NCBI GenBank assembly: GCA_020636475.1
Contig: JACJXU010000003.1
Location: 186,001 to 250,000 of the forward strand
DNA from: Chitinophagales bacterium
GTDB taxonomy: Bacteria; Bacteroidota; Bacteroidia; Chitinophagales; UBA2359
Direction: 5' to 3'
Length of the DNA stretch: 64,000 nucleotides
Made by a program: the position numbers and the translations under genes. Within the stretch, counting starts at the first letter, position 1; each line of letters opens with the position of its first letter. Under the pieces are notes generated by a model. It worked only from the letters and a program-made list of their open reading frames with translations, was not told the DNA's origin and ran no database searches. Below are positions 39,215 through 48,221 of this stretch, one piece after another.

Positions 39215-40429
39215 TTAGACTAATTGATTAAACTTTTGCTTTGCCATATCGGCTATTGTTTTTCCGATAGCCAGCGAAGCTGTTGCTGCCGGACTGGGCG
39301 CATTGAGTACGTGAATGGCATTGTCGGCATGTACAAATTTGAAATCGTCAATCATACTTCCTTCGGGCGTAAGTGCCAGCGCGCGAACACCACTTCTGCC
39401 GGGCGCAATTTCGTCCATTTGTAAGGAGGGAATAAGGTGCAAAAGACTTTTGTGAAAAGCCGCTTTGGAAATAGAACGGTACTGTTCGGCAATGCCAAAA
39501 GCTAAATGCTTGCGGGTGAGTTGCCAAAAGCCACTATACGACAAGGCATCTTTGGTATCTTGCCAGTCGAAATCGGTTTTTTCGTAGCCTTCGCGTTTAA
39601 ATGCAAAAACGGCATTGGGTCCACATTCTATTTCGCCCTGAATCATGCGCGTAAAATGTACGCCTAACCAAGGGAAATTTGGGTCGGGAACGGGATAAAT
39701 TAGATTTTTAACCTTGTCGTGATTGAGCAATTCGTAGTATTCGCCTCTAAAACCAACAATGCGCATTCCGGGGTCTAAGTGGTATTTTTTTGCCAAACGG
39801 TCGCTTTGCGCACCGCCGCAAGCAATTACATAGCGACTGTCGAAATTGCCCAGAGAAGTGATAATCGTTGTAATATCATTTTTCCGTTCAAAATCTTTTA
39901 CCAAACAATTTGTTTTTATTTCGCCACCATTGGCTACAAACAAATCGGCGTAGCGTTGTGCCACTTGCTGGTAATCTACAATTCCGGCGCAGCCTACACG
40001 AATGGCTTTTATGCCATCGCAGTAAGGTTCTATTTCGCGAATTTGTTCGGGTTCTATCAGTTCAATATCTTCGGTTTTATTGGCAATGCCCTTGTCATAA
40101 ATTTCCTGTAAATAGGGGAGCTCGCTTTCTTTGGATGCCACAATTACTTTGCCGCAAATGTCGAAAGGTATTTGTTGTTCTTTGCAAAAACGTACCAAAG
40201 CATGTCGTCCTTCGTAGCAGTTTTGCGCGCGCAACGAGCCGGGTTTGTAATAAATGCCGGAATGAATAACGCCCGAATTGTGTCCTGTTTGATGAAAAGC
40301 CAAAGTGGGTTCTTTTTCAAAAACGACTATTCTTAAGTTGCGTTCTTTGTATTGCAAAGAGAGTTGGTAAGCCGTAGCCAAACCTACAATACCGCCGCCC
40401 ACAATGGCTATATCATATTGTACATTCAT
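39215..40429 (-). CDS. lhgO: L-2-hydroxyglutarate oxidase (FAD-dependent)
   Basis: LhgO oxidises L-2-hydroxyglutarate to 2-oxoglutarate and passes electrons to oxygen or the quinone pool; it removes a by-product of malate and lactate dehydrogenases. The 404-residue protein shows the FAD motif YDIAIVGGGIVGLATAYQLS and the DAO-family segment FHQTGHNSGVIHSGIYYKPG, typical for this group, followed by the ALVRFCKEQQIPF and KYHLDPGMRIVGFRGEYYEL regions. It is a peripheral or soluble enzyme with no signal peptide. It starts 3 bp after the deoC stop on the same strand and precedes a lipoprotein gene by 21 bp. Confidence 0.92.
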   Translation of the reverse strand: MNVQYDIAIVGGGIVGLATAYQLSLQYKERNLRIVVFEKEPTLAFHQTGHNSGVIHSGIYYKPGSLRAQNCYEGRHALVRFCKEQQIPFDICGKVIVASKESELPYLQEIYDKGIANKTEDIELIEPEQIREIEPYCDGIKAIRVGCAGIVDYQQVAQRYADLFVANGGEIKTNCLVKDFERKNDITTIITSLGNFDSRYVIACGGAQSDRLAKKYHLDPGMRIVGFRGEYYELLNHDKVKNLIYPVPDPNFPWLGVHFTRMIQGEIECGPNAVFAFKREGYEKTDFDWQDTKDALSYSGFWQLTRKHLAFGIAEQYRSISKAAFHKSLLHLIPSLQMDEIAPGRSGVRALALTPEGSMIDDFKFVHADNAIHVLNAPSPAATASLAIGKTIADMAKQKFNQLV

Positions 40430-40432
40430 GCA

Positions 40433-41098
40433 TTAATCCTTAAGCGATTCAATGATGCTAATTCCCGAAGAAGTGCCTAAACGGTCGGCTCCTGCTTGAA
40501 TAAAGTCTATGGCTTGTGTCAAAGTGCGAATACCGCCCGAGGCTTTTATTTTTACCGATTCGGGTAAATTGGCGCGCATGAGTTTCACTACTTCCAGCGT
40601 AGCTCCTTCGGGCGCAAATCCGGTGGAGGTTTTGGCGTAATTAATGCCGATGCTGGCAACTAATTTGCAAAGTTTTAAAATTTGCATTTCATTCAAGTAA
40701 GCCGTTTCAAAAATGAGTTTGCTCTGTGCTTGGTGTTTGTCGCAAATGTGTTTGAGCAAGTAGAGTTCGTTTTCTACTACTGCCCAGTTTTCGTCTAATA
40801 TGGCACCAATGTTCACTACCATATCAATATCTTGCGCGCCTGCATCTAAGGCAAATTTTGCTTCGGCGGTTTTTACTTCGGCGGTATGATAACCAAAGGG
40901 AAATCCGGTAACGCTTGCCAAGCGTACGGGCGAGTTTTGTAGCAATAAATGCGCTTGGGCTACATTGTAAGGCGGCACTACCGCAACGGCAAACTGATAT
41001 TCGGTGGCTTCGTTGCAAAGTTTTTGAATATCGGCAAATTTTGTATTGGCTTTCAATGCCGTGTGTTCTATGTATTGGGCTAATTTTTCTTTTTGCAT
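40433..41098 (-). CDS. deoC: Deoxyribose-phosphate aldolase
   Basis: DeoC splits 2-deoxy-D-ribose 5-phosphate into glyceraldehyde 3-phosphate and acetaldehyde in deoxynucleoside catabolism. From the ATG at 41098 (MQKEKLAQYIEHTALKANT) it has 221 residues, a normal length. The DeoC class I aldolase features are visible: EHTALKANT, DIDMVVNIGAI, the Schiff-base Lys in YAKTSTGFAPEGAT near residue 150, and a second conserved Lys in VKIKASGGIRT. A longer frame starting at 41131 would reach into the promoter. A TATCTTTG promoter box lies 31-38 bp upstream, so deoC is likely the first gene of the deoC-lhgO operon. Confidence 0.95.
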   Translation of the reverse strand: MQKEKLAQYIEHTALKANTKFADIQKLCNEATEYQFAVAVVPPYNVAQAHLLLQNSPVRLASVTGFPFGYHTAEVKTAEAKFALDAGAQDIDMVVNIGAILDENWAVVENELYLLKHICDKHQAQSKLIFETAYLNEMQILKLCKLVASIGINYAKTSTGFAPEGATLEVVKLMRANLPESVKIKASGGIRTLTQAIDFIQAGADRLGTSSGISIIESLKD

Positions 41099-41128
41099 AT
41101 TGATATGAAAAATATAATTTTCGCGCAG

Positions 41129-41136
41129 CAAAGATA
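41129..41136 (-). promoter_or_regulatory. Bacteroidota -7 box (TATCTTTG) for deoC-lhgO
   Basis: The minus strand reads TATCTTTG 31 bp upstream of the deoC ATG at 41098. This argues against the longer frame starting at 41131. Confidence 0.6.
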
Positions 41137-41187
41137 CGCATTGAAAAAAATAGTGCGCAGGATTATTTGCAGTAAACGGCTAAGTTT

Positions 41188-42354
41188 TTACTCCATTTCA
41201 AATAATTGCCGATATTGTTGTATTATTTTTTCGGGAGAAAATGCTTGCACGCAGTTGGTGGCTTTTTCTTGAAATTCGCACATAAGTTGTGGGTTGTCGA
41301 ATAAGGTTTCTAAGGCATTGACATAAGCGTTAATATCGTTTACAGCACTCAAAATGCCATAAGGTACTATTTCAAAACCTTCTTTGAGGCGCATTTCCGG
41401 CGGCGATTCGGGAGCTAATATTTCGCGCGGACCGCTTTCGCAGTCGGTTGCCAAAACGGCGCATCGGCAAAGTAATGCTTCTATGATAACATTGGGCAAG
41501 CCTTCCAAAAAACTGCTCAACAAAAAGATGTCGGCAGCTTTCAGGTACGGAAACGGATTGGCTTGATTGCCCAAAAAATGAACTTTATCGCTAAGTTGCA
41601 GTTCTTCGCATAGCTTTTCCAACATTTTTCTGTCGGGACCGTCGCCAAGTATTAACAGTGTAAAGTTTTTGTTGGATACTTGTGCCAGCGCACGAAGCGT
41701 AAGTGATTGGTTTTTTATGGTTTTAAGAGAACCTACGCTTATTAACCGTAGTGTTTTAGGTGGAAAATCAAAATTTATGGCTTCGTTTTGGGCAGTTGAG
41801 ATGTGCCGGAAATCGATAATATTGGGAATTACACTAATTTTTGCAGGAGAAATTTGAAAGTTTTGTTCTAAATCGCGGGCAATACTTTCCGATACACAAT
41901 GCACCTTGTCTGCATTGCGGTAGCTAAAACCAATAGAAATTTTTTGCAAAAAAGGGTAGAGTAGTTGTTTGTTTTGCCATTTGGAAAGAACCGTATGTTC
42001 GCTACAAATAATTTGACTTTTGTTACCGAGAAATTTTGATAAAACAGCAACAAATTGGGCTTTGCTTAGTACTGCAAAAATAGTGTCTATGTCATGTTTT
42101 CGGCAGTATTTAATTAGTTTGTATGCCAAAAAAGGAACTTGTAATATACTGTACAAAAAACTTGGGTTTTGCTTTTGGCTAAAAAAGTGGTAGGAAAAAT
42201 TTTCTTTGAGCGGAACCTGTGTTTTATTTTTTAGAATAACAAAATAAATATGGCTGTTTTTGTTGGGTTGTAGTTTTTCGGCGAGGTTAATGGTGGCTTT
42301 TTCGGCACCGCCCATTTCCAGTGAATTAATTAGAAATAAGATATTTTTTTGCAT
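41188..42354 (-). CDS. Glycosyltransferase family 4 protein
   Basis: A 388-residue GT-B fold glycosyltransferase that transfers a sugar from a nucleotide donor, probably in cell-surface polysaccharide synthesis. The N-terminal acceptor domain starts MQKNILFLINSLEMGGAEKATINL with the Gly-Gly-Ala-Glu motif typical of family 4. The donor domain has the segment LRLISVGSLKTIKNQSLTLRAL and LLILGDGPDRKMLEKL. The E-x7-E motif region reads LEGLPNVIIEALLCR, and GPREIL follows. Acceptor and sugar donor cannot be deduced. No other polysaccharide genes are nearby, so it may belong to a scattered locus or act alone. Confidence 0.9.
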   Translation of the reverse strand: MQKNILFLINSLEMGGAEKATINLAEKLQPNKNSHIYFVILKNKTQVPLKENFSYHFFSQKQNPSFLYSILQVPFLAYKLIKYCRKHDIDTIFAVLSKAQFVAVLSKFLGNKSQIICSEHTVLSKWQNKQLLYPFLQKISIGFSYRNADKVHCVSESIARDLEQNFQISPAKISVIPNIIDFRHISTAQNEAINFDFPPKTLRLISVGSLKTIKNQSLTLRALAQVSNKNFTLLILGDGPDRKMLEKLCEELQLSDKVHFLGNQANPFPYLKAADIFLLSSFLEGLPNVIIEALLCRCAVLATDCESGPREILAPESPPEMRLKEGFEIVPYGILSAVNDINAYVNALETLFDNPQLMCEFQEKATNCVQAFSPEKIIQQYRQLFEME

Positions 42355-42406
42355 TAAGGTACTTCTTAAAAGTAATTTTAGAGCAAAGAATTGCTTGCAA
42401 AAGTAC

Positions 42407-43702
42407 TCAAAGCTCGCTTTGTTTCAATAGTTTGTAGCCGATATTGCACGACAAACAACGAAATTCCGCGCAATAATGTTTGTACAAATGTAATAATGCT
42501 TGAGTGTGTTGTGCATTTTTTGTCGGAATTTGTTGCCATTGTTTCCACTGTGCGACAATGCGATTGTGTTCCGGCGGAATTTCTTCCAAAAGGGAAAATG
42601 CCAAGTCTTCGTATTGATTTTTGTATTGGTATTTGCCGTAAATAAAAATAAAAGGCACTAAGGTATTGATAAGCAGGCTGTGGAGCATATCGTTTCCCAA
42701 GGTTTTGACTGTATTTTTGGAAAGTTTGTCCGGCAAATAATGTGTATTCCAGTAGTCGGAAGCAGCAACCTGAAAGCAACTTTGAAGTTCGCTTAGGTTT
42801 TGGCAGGCTAAAACAGTTTGCAGTAATTGCGGCTCCCGATGCCACAAAGCGGCGAATTGGGCAATGCGAATGCTGGGAAAATTGGCGGGACGCATACGCA
42901 AAAACTTCCACATGGCATTATTCATAGGTTGGAGTTGAAACCGTTCTTGCAAATGGCGGTAAGTTTGTTGCAACTGTTGGAAGTAAGCATCTTCGTAGTT
43001 TTTCTCTAAAAAACCTGCTTGCCCCAAAAGCAAAGCTTCGAGACTTGGCAGGTCATCGGCAATTTTGCGCACTATTTCCAAAGGCGTAATGCGGCACAGC
43101 ATTTCAAAAGCAGGGGCATTTACTTTTGCGCCCATAGCCGCGCCGAGTTTTAGCCAAAAAACTTTTTCCCAATCTTGCTGTGTATCTGCGAGTGTTTGGC
43201 TTATTTGCATCGCCTTGTCTTCCAAGCGTGCAACGATGAGTTTGTCGGTAAAAATTTGCCAATCCAAAGAAGTCGTTTCGGTAAGAAATGCAGCGCAAGG
43301 CACAAAATCTTTTTGCTCCTTTAGCGTATTGTAGCGCGCTATGAGTGTTGCATTGAGCAATGGTTTTAGTTCGAGAACGGGCAAATTGTTCAAAAAAACA
43401 TTTTCGGAGTTTTCGGCAAGGTCGTGTTCATACACTACGTGTAGGATTACGTTTTGGTAAGCAGGGTCGTGCTGGTGACGGTGGCGCAGCCAGTCGGACG
43501 ATTTAACGTGAATTTCCACGCAACCCGCCCAAAGTGTTCCGTTCAGGTTTATGCGCGCATCAAAAAAATCCGGTCCGGCATCGGTTTGTTCTCTGCCGGA
43601 ATGTAAAATTTGTAGAGTATCGCCTTTGGTAGTGTGTAGGTTTGTAGCTTTAAAAAGCCGATACTGCCAAACAAATGCGAGGAGTTTTTCGGAAATGAGC
43701 AT
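42407..43702 (-). CDS. DUF2851 family protein
   Basis: From the ATG at 43702 (MLISEKLLAFVWQYRLF) the protein has 431 residues. The start lies seven codons inside the longest frame. The DUF2851 signature occurs in the first 130 residues: LQILHSGREQTDAGPDFFDARI, then GCVEIHVKSSDWLRHRHQHDP and ILHVVYEHD. The fold of this Bacteroidota family is unknown to me and its function has not been established. The protein has no signal peptide or obvious membrane helix. The gene is preceded by DUF898 (23 bp) and followed by the glycosyltransferase (52 bp) on the same strand. Confidence 0.85.
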   Translation of the reverse strand: MLISEKLLAFVWQYRLFKATNLHTTKGDTLQILHSGREQTDAGPDFFDARINLNGTLWAGCVEIHVKSSDWLRHRHQHDPAYQNVILHVVYEHDLAENSENVFLNNLPVLELKPLLNATLIARYNTLKEQKDFVPCAAFLTETTSLDWQIFTDKLIVARLEDKAMQISQTLADTQQDWEKVFWLKLGAAMGAKVNAPAFEMLCRITPLEIVRKIADDLPSLEALLLGQAGFLEKNYEDAYFQQLQQTYRHLQERFQLQPMNNAMWKFLRMRPANFPSIRIAQFAALWHREPQLLQTVLACQNLSELQSCFQVAASDYWNTHYLPDKLSKNTVKTLGNDMLHSLLINTLVPFIFIYGKYQYKNQYEDLAFSLLEEIPPEHNRIVAQWKQWQQIPTKNAQHTQALLHLYKHYCAEFRCLSCNIGYKLLKQSEL

Positions 43703-43725
43703 AGGAAAAGTGAATATTAGCAACT

Positions 43726-44733
43726 TTATGCCTCGCTATAAATTATTTTGTTGTCGGTTTCAGAAGTTAAGGTATAAGTTTTTCCTAAAACTCTATTATA
43801 AATATTGCAAATTGCCCAAGGATAGTATAAGCCGAGCGTTATTAGCGTAAGTAATATTTGCCCCCAGAGATATAAAAAATCATCGCCTGTTGCTGAGTCG
43901 TATCCAAAACTCACTACTTTGTCGGCACTTTTAGCTTCGGTGTGCTGCAATACAAACTGATAGATTTTTAGATAAGCAAGCGGCATATAAATTCCCAACG
44001 TAATATAACTGAGCAGAAGTTGGACGAAGAAAAAAGGGAAAAACGAACCTAATTTGCCGTCAAATTGAATGTTGTAATTTTTGTATGTGTAGTTGAATAA
44101 CCATTTTATTAAATAGAAATATAATACAACTATTGCACATAGTATTGCAATTAAAAATAAGAAAATACTGCCAATTCCTACAAGCGATGTTAATGTTAAA
44201 TTGAGAATTACTATTCCAAAAAGAGGTAGCCCGTAGTATAGTAAAACTTTAAGAAAAAGGTCGGTTCCGGTACTGTTGAAGCGGAAGTTGTGTTCTTTGT
44301 ACCGGGTATTTTGGGCAAAATAATCTACAAGTGTTTTGGAAAACCAAGGGAAATAAATTCCTAAAGTGATAATTGTAAGAAAGAATCCCAAGACTATTTT
44401 GCCGAAATACTCGGAGGATTGCCCTGAAAAGGCAAAATTTTCTTCTTTGTAAGAAGTAGCTTCAACCGAGAATTTGAAAAAATAAAAGTAAAAAACTAAG
44501 CCTGCAAATAGCAATACAAAAGACAGAATATTCATGTAAAATCTTATATCGCTGTCGCCTAAAAGTGCCTGCAATTCTTCGGGAGACCTCATTTCGCCGG
44601 GTGTAATACTCGAAAAAAATGTGAACATAGAATACATGCCATATCCATAAACAAACACAAGACCTATATTAAAAATAAGCCAGTAAGGAAACAGTTTTTC
44701 GCCGGAAAGGGAAAAGTTGAAGTAGTTTTTCAT
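43726..44733 (-). CDS. DUF898 (YjgN) family membrane protein
   Basis: From the ATG at 44733 (MKNYFNFSLSGEKLFPYWLIFNIG) the protein has 335 residues and several membrane helices, near positions 15-35, 68-88, 110-135, 165-185 and 190-220 and later. The DUF898 pattern is clear: repeated LGIYFPWFSKTLVDYF, LGIYMPLAYLKIYQF, and LGLYYPWAICNIYNRVLG, each preceded by a short helix, and the NYNIQFDGKLGSFF segment. Function is unknown (E. coli YjgN family). A 32-residue upstream extension exists but starts in a stretch of unusual composition and is rejected. Confidence 0.88.
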   Translation of the reverse strand: MKNYFNFSLSGEKLFPYWLIFNIGLVFVYGYGMYSMFTFFSSITPGEMRSPEELQALLGDSDIRFYMNILSFVLLFAGLVFYFYFFKFSVEATSYKEENFAFSGQSSEYFGKIVLGFFLTIITLGIYFPWFSKTLVDYFAQNTRYKEHNFRFNSTGTDLFLKVLLYYGLPLFGIVILNLTLTSLVGIGSIFLFLIAILCAIVVLYFYLIKWLFNYTYKNYNIQFDGKLGSFFPFFFVQLLLSYITLGIYMPLAYLKIYQFVLQHTEAKSADKVVSFGYDSATGDDFLYLWGQILLTLITLGLYYPWAICNIYNRVLGKTYTLTSETDNKIIYSEA

Positions 44734-44851
44734 AAAAAATTTGTATAAGTGTAAAAATTTAGGTTTCGTAACAATTTTTCTCAAATGTGTAAAGTACGGG
44801 TAAAATGTACACGAATTACCCCACACCAAATCAAAAATTAAAGCGCGAGTT

Positions 44852-44917
44852 CCGCTATCTACGCATTGGTTAATGCCTCACGTTGGCGATAGCGGGAGAA
44901 ACTTCTCCCAATTTTTT
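44852..44917 (+). ncRNA. Candidate structured element ending in a terminator-like hairpin
   Basis: On the plus strand CCGCTATC (44852-44859) pairs with GATAGCGG (44888-44895). Inside is a smaller hairpin with arms GCATT (44863-44867) and AATGC (44872-44876). Directly next, GGGAGA (44894-44899) and TCTCCC (44904-44909) form a stem followed by six T, like an intrinsic terminator. There is no gene upstream on this strand that needs one, so a short folded transcript or a repeat remnant is possible. No known RNA family was recognised. Elsewhere in 44734-45572, apart from MITE copy D and the lpdA terminator, nothing is seen. Confidence 0.4.
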
Positions 44918-45023
44918 AACCGAATTACACTATCTCGTTCTTATACACAGTTTGCTTGGTTCTCGCAAAATGCGTTTTTCTACGCTTTGAATTTTACCTA
45001 TCCGACTACCAGATAGAACCTAA

Positions 45024-45323
45024 TACTAAAATCAAATAGTTATTGCGTATTACAAAAGGTAAAAATCTTTTTTCGCAGTATAGCAGTTTTGGGGCGTTAG
45101 AAATTTTTGAAGCCTTGGAAAAAATTTAGCCCAAAAACTGCGGTTTTGTCCGAATAGGGCAAAAATACCTTGAAAAAAGTGTCCTTTCTTTTGCTTCGTT
45201 TTCTTTGGACAAGCAAAGAAAATGAAGAAGTCCCCAAGCATAGTTTTGTAACCAAAGTTGCGAGGCAGATACTTACCTTTAATAATTCCTAAACCAATAC
45301 GCAACCTTCATACTGTTTTGGTA
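45024..45323 (-). mobile_element. MITE-like element copy D (complete, 300 bp)
   Basis: This is a complete, inverted copy. It starts TACTAAAATCAAATAG and ends TACTGTTTTGGTA, flanked by TAA at 45021-45023 and 45324-45326. It belongs to the short, almost uniform subtype with copies E and F. Hairpin 2 has one mismatch (GGAC for GGGC). It lies between the DUF898 gene and lpdA. Confidence 0.88.
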
Positions 45324-45499
45324 TAATATTCAAACTTTCAAGGAACGATAAGCAAATATAAGTTTTTTGTATTTCAGTTCAAAAAATAACACAAAACCAA
45401 ACAAAGTAGCCTGGCTGTAATTTGCAATAGAAAATTGATGCAGCATACCGCAAACAGTAAAAGTTTTTGTCGAAAAATTATTTTTTGTAACATAAATAA

Positions 45500-45533
45500 A
45501 AATCGGCTTGGTGCTACAATACCAAGCCGATTT
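45500..45533 (-). terminator. Terminator of lpdA
   Basis: Perfect 13-bp arms AAATCGGCTTGGT (45500-45512) and ACCAAGCCGATTT (45521-45533) with an 8-base loop lie 40 bp downstream of the lpdA stop. A T run on the minus strand follows the stem. Confidence 0.88.
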
Positions 45534-45572
45534 CTATTTATAAGAGGTAATTTTTTTCGTTCAACTATTTTT

Positions 45573-46958
45573 TTATAAATGAATTACTTCGCCATAAGCT
45601 GCCGCAGTTGCTTCCATTATGGCTTCGCTCATAGTTGGGTGCGGGTGTACGGCTTTTAGAACTTCGTGTCCTGTTGTTTCCAATTTACGGGCTACCACAA
45701 TTTCGGCAATCATTTCCGTCACATTAGCACCAATGAAGTGCGCGCCCAAAAGTTCGCCGTATTTTGCATCGTAAACTACCTTTACAAAACCTTCGTTTTG
45801 CCCTGCCGCGCTGGCTTTGCCGGAAGCAGAGAATGGGAATTTGCCTACTTTTAAGGTATAGCCTGCTTCTTTGGCAGCTTCTTCGGTGTAGCCAACGGAA
45901 GCCACTTCGGGAACGCAGTACGTACAGCCCGGAATGTTGTTGTAGTCCAATGGTTCGGGCGACAATCCGGCAATTTTTTCTACGGCAATAATTCCTTCGG
46001 CAGAAGCTACGTGCGCCAAAGCTTGTCCGGGCGTAATATCGCCAATGGCATAAAGTCCTTTTACTGAAGTTTCGCCAAACTCATTCACTATCACTTTTCC
46101 TTTTTCGGTTTTTACGCCCAAAAGTTCCAAGCCCAAGTTTTCGATATTGGTGCTTACGCCTACGGCACTTAGCACTACATCGCAAGCAATGGTTTCTTCG
46201 CCTTTTTGCGTTTTCACCAACACTTGGCAGTCTTTGCCCGAAGTATCTACTTTTTCTACGCTGGCTCCGGTAAGAATACGCATACCCGCTTTTTGGTAAA
46301 TTTTTTCCAACTCTTTGGAAACATCAGCATCTTCTACCGGCAAAATGCGCGGCATATATTCTACCAAAGTAACTTCGGTACCCAATGTATGATAAAAATA
46401 AGCAAATTCTACGCCAATAGCTCCGGCACCTACTACCACCATTTTTTTAGGCTGCTTTGGCAAATTCATTGCTTCGCGATAGCCAATAATTTTTTTTCCG
46501 TCTTGCGGCAGGTTGGGCAACACACGCGAGCGTCCTCCGGTAGCCAAAACAATATTTTTTGCCGAATATTCTTTTTTAGCCCCTTTGTCGTCAGTTACTT
46601 CAACTTTGGTAGCGCTTACCAATTTTCCGGTGCCGCTTATTACATCAATTTTATTTTTACGCATCAAAAATTGTACGCCTTTGCTCATTTTCTCAGCTAC
46701 GCCACGGCTGCGTTTTACAATGGCATCGAAATCTGCTTTGGGCGAACCAGCCTTTATACCGTAGCTTTCGGCGTGCTGTAAATAGCTGAAAACTTGGGCA
46801 CTTTTTAGTAAGGCTTTGGTAGGAATACAGCCCCAGTTCAAGCAAATTCCGCCTAAAGATTCTTTTTCGATAATTCCAACTTTTAATCCTAACTGGGCAG
46901 CGCGAATAGCAGCAACATATCCACCGGGACCGCTACCAATAATTAGTACGTCATGCAT
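45573..46958 (-). CDS. lpdA: Dihydrolipoyl dehydrogenase (E3)
   Basis: The E3 flavoprotein reoxidises dihydrolipoamide in the pyruvate and 2-oxoglutarate dehydrogenase complexes, reducing NAD. The 461-residue protein has the FAD motif VLIIGSGPGGYVAAIRAAQLG, the redox-active disulfide GGICLNWGCIPTKALL (Cys-x4-Cys near residue 42), the NAD-binding VVVGAGAIGVEFAYFYHTLG, the FAD-contacting GLYAIGDITPGQALAH, and the C-terminal HPHPTMSEA with the catalytic His near 437. No other complex subunits are adjacent, which is common for the shared E3. A good terminator follows. Confidence 0.96.
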   Translation of the reverse strand: MHDVLIIGSGPGGYVAAIRAAQLGLKVGIIEKESLGGICLNWGCIPTKALLKSAQVFSYLQHAESYGIKAGSPKADFDAIVKRSRGVAEKMSKGVQFLMRKNKIDVISGTGKLVSATKVEVTDDKGAKKEYSAKNIVLATGGRSRVLPNLPQDGKKIIGYREAMNLPKQPKKMVVVGAGAIGVEFAYFYHTLGTEVTLVEYMPRILPVEDADVSKELEKIYQKAGMRILTGASVEKVDTSGKDCQVLVKTQKGEETIACDVVLSAVGVSTNIENLGLELLGVKTEKGKVIVNEFGETSVKGLYAIGDITPGQALAHVASAEGIIAVEKIAGLSPEPLDYNNIPGCTYCVPEVASVGYTEEAAKEAGYTLKVGKFPFSASGKASAAGQNEGFVKVVYDAKYGELLGAHFIGANVTEMIAEIVVARKLETTGHEVLKAVHPHPTMSEAIMEATAAAYGEVIHL

Positions 46959-47017
46959 GAGTTTATAGTTTTATTTTATTAATGATTGATTGAATATAAT
47001 TGTTGTATGCTTCTTTT

Positions 47018-48178
47018 TTAATAAAACGGAAAAACGCGTATAAGTGCTTGTACAATTCTTTCGGTGTTGCTTTGAGCAAAATACACATCTTCCAAAGAAC
47101 AGTTTATTCCTTTTTGTTGTAACAACTGATAAACGCGTGCAACGCCTTCGCTACGCCTTTTTTCGTTGGGCGAACTACCGTTGTCCAAATAAAAGTAGGC
47201 ATGAGGAATAACATTGGTATCTTTAATTAGTTTGGCATAGGTGAAATATTGTGCTTCCCAGTCGAAGCGAGGCGATAGGCAAATAGCCTTGCCAAAGTTG
47301 CGGTTTTGCCATGCCAATAGAAAAGCAGTGAGTCCTGCAATGTCGTAGCCCATTGTTGTGGTATTGTCGGCATCCGAAAGTGTGCGATAGTTTTGATCGA
47401 TAAAAGGTTTTAATCTTTCTGCTACAAACTTTCGATAGGATGCGTTGAGATTATGGCTAAATTCGTTAAAGTTGTAATCGGTGCTATTGTCAATTTCTAC
47501 TACAATAAAATCGCGTACATAGTGTTGCTGCATCAAACTATCGGCAATTTGATATACAGTTTTACGCATAGCACCCATCTCTGGCGAACTATAGGAGCTT
47601 TTGCGTCCTTCATTTACATACAAAACCGGATAACGCGCTTGGGAGTTGTCGTAATTTTTGGGCAACCACACTGTAACCGTATGTGCGGGTACGCCTTCAC
47701 TCATTAGTCCAGTGTGTTGGCGAAACTGTCCAATTTCTCTGGGTGTAGCAGCCAAAACACTTGATGTATTGGAAGGAAATGAGGCAGTAGTGCCTTTATC
47801 TTGCCAAGCAGCAATTTTCAAATCTATTACCGTATCGCGCTTTACCGTAAAACTGTATTCTAATATATTTCCCGGAAAGTCTAAAGCATAAGCATAAGTG
47901 TTGGCTTGGCTGCGGCGTATTTTAAACGTAATGTTTTCGCCGTGATTGAACTGAAACATGCGCAACCACGCGCCTTCGCTGGCTTTGAACAATTCGGTGC
48001 CGGGTTCGTTCCAACTGCCCAGATAAGGGTGATTGCCCATAACATAAATACGGTCGCCACTAATATTTTGGGAACTGCTTACTATAAAAGAAACTCTTAC
48101 TTGGGCAAAAGCACCAAGCGTGGAAAGCAAGCCAACAATTAGGCAAAATACACTACATATAAACCTACTCTGAAGCAT
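47018..48178 (-). CDS. Secreted CBM20-esterase-fold protein with degenerate catalytic site
   Basis: From the ATG at 48178 (signal peptide MLQSRFICSVFCLIVGLLS) the protein has 386 residues; an upstream frame to 48223 would cross the promoter box. Residues ~25-125 are a starch-binding-like CBM20 domain (VYVMGNHPYLGSWNEPG appears as IYVMGNHPYLGSWNEPG). The rest matches the esterase D/IroE-like alpha/beta hydrolases: PVLYVNEGRKSSY, DFIVVEIDN, and FVAERLKPFIDQNYRTL. However, the nucleophile elbow, normally GSSMGG, reads GYDIAG, and the region that normally carries the catalytic His (GHNE) reads QSNTE. Both Ser and His are therefore gone, and it is probably a binding protein rather than an active esterase. 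Confidence 0.85.
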   Translation of the reverse strand: MLQSRFICSVFCLIVGLLSTLGAFAQVRVSFIVSSSQNISGDRIYVMGNHPYLGSWNEPGTELFKASEGAWLRMFQFNHGENITFKIRRSQANTYAYALDFPGNILEYSFTVKRDTVIDLKIAAWQDKGTTASFPSNTSSVLAATPREIGQFRQHTGLMSEGVPAHTVTVWLPKNYDNSQARYPVLYVNEGRKSSYSSPEMGAMRKTVYQIADSLMQQHYVRDFIVVEIDNSTDYNFNEFSHNLNASYRKFVAERLKPFIDQNYRTLSDADNTTTMGYDIAGLTAFLLAWQNRNFGKAICLSPRFDWEAQYFTYAKLIKDTNVIPHAYFYLDNGSSPNEKRRSEGVARVYQLLQQKGINCSLEDVYFAQSNTERIVQALIRVFPFY

Positions 48179-48213
48179 AAAAGAAGTATTGCAAATATTA
48201 TCTTTTTGAGCGC

Positions 48214-48221
48214 AAAGGTAC
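48214..48221 (-). promoter_or_regulatory. Bacteroidota -7 box (TACCTTTG) for the CBM20 gene
   Basis: The minus strand reads TACCTTTG 36 bp upstream of the ATG at 48178. This supports that start over one at 48223. Confidence 0.6.
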
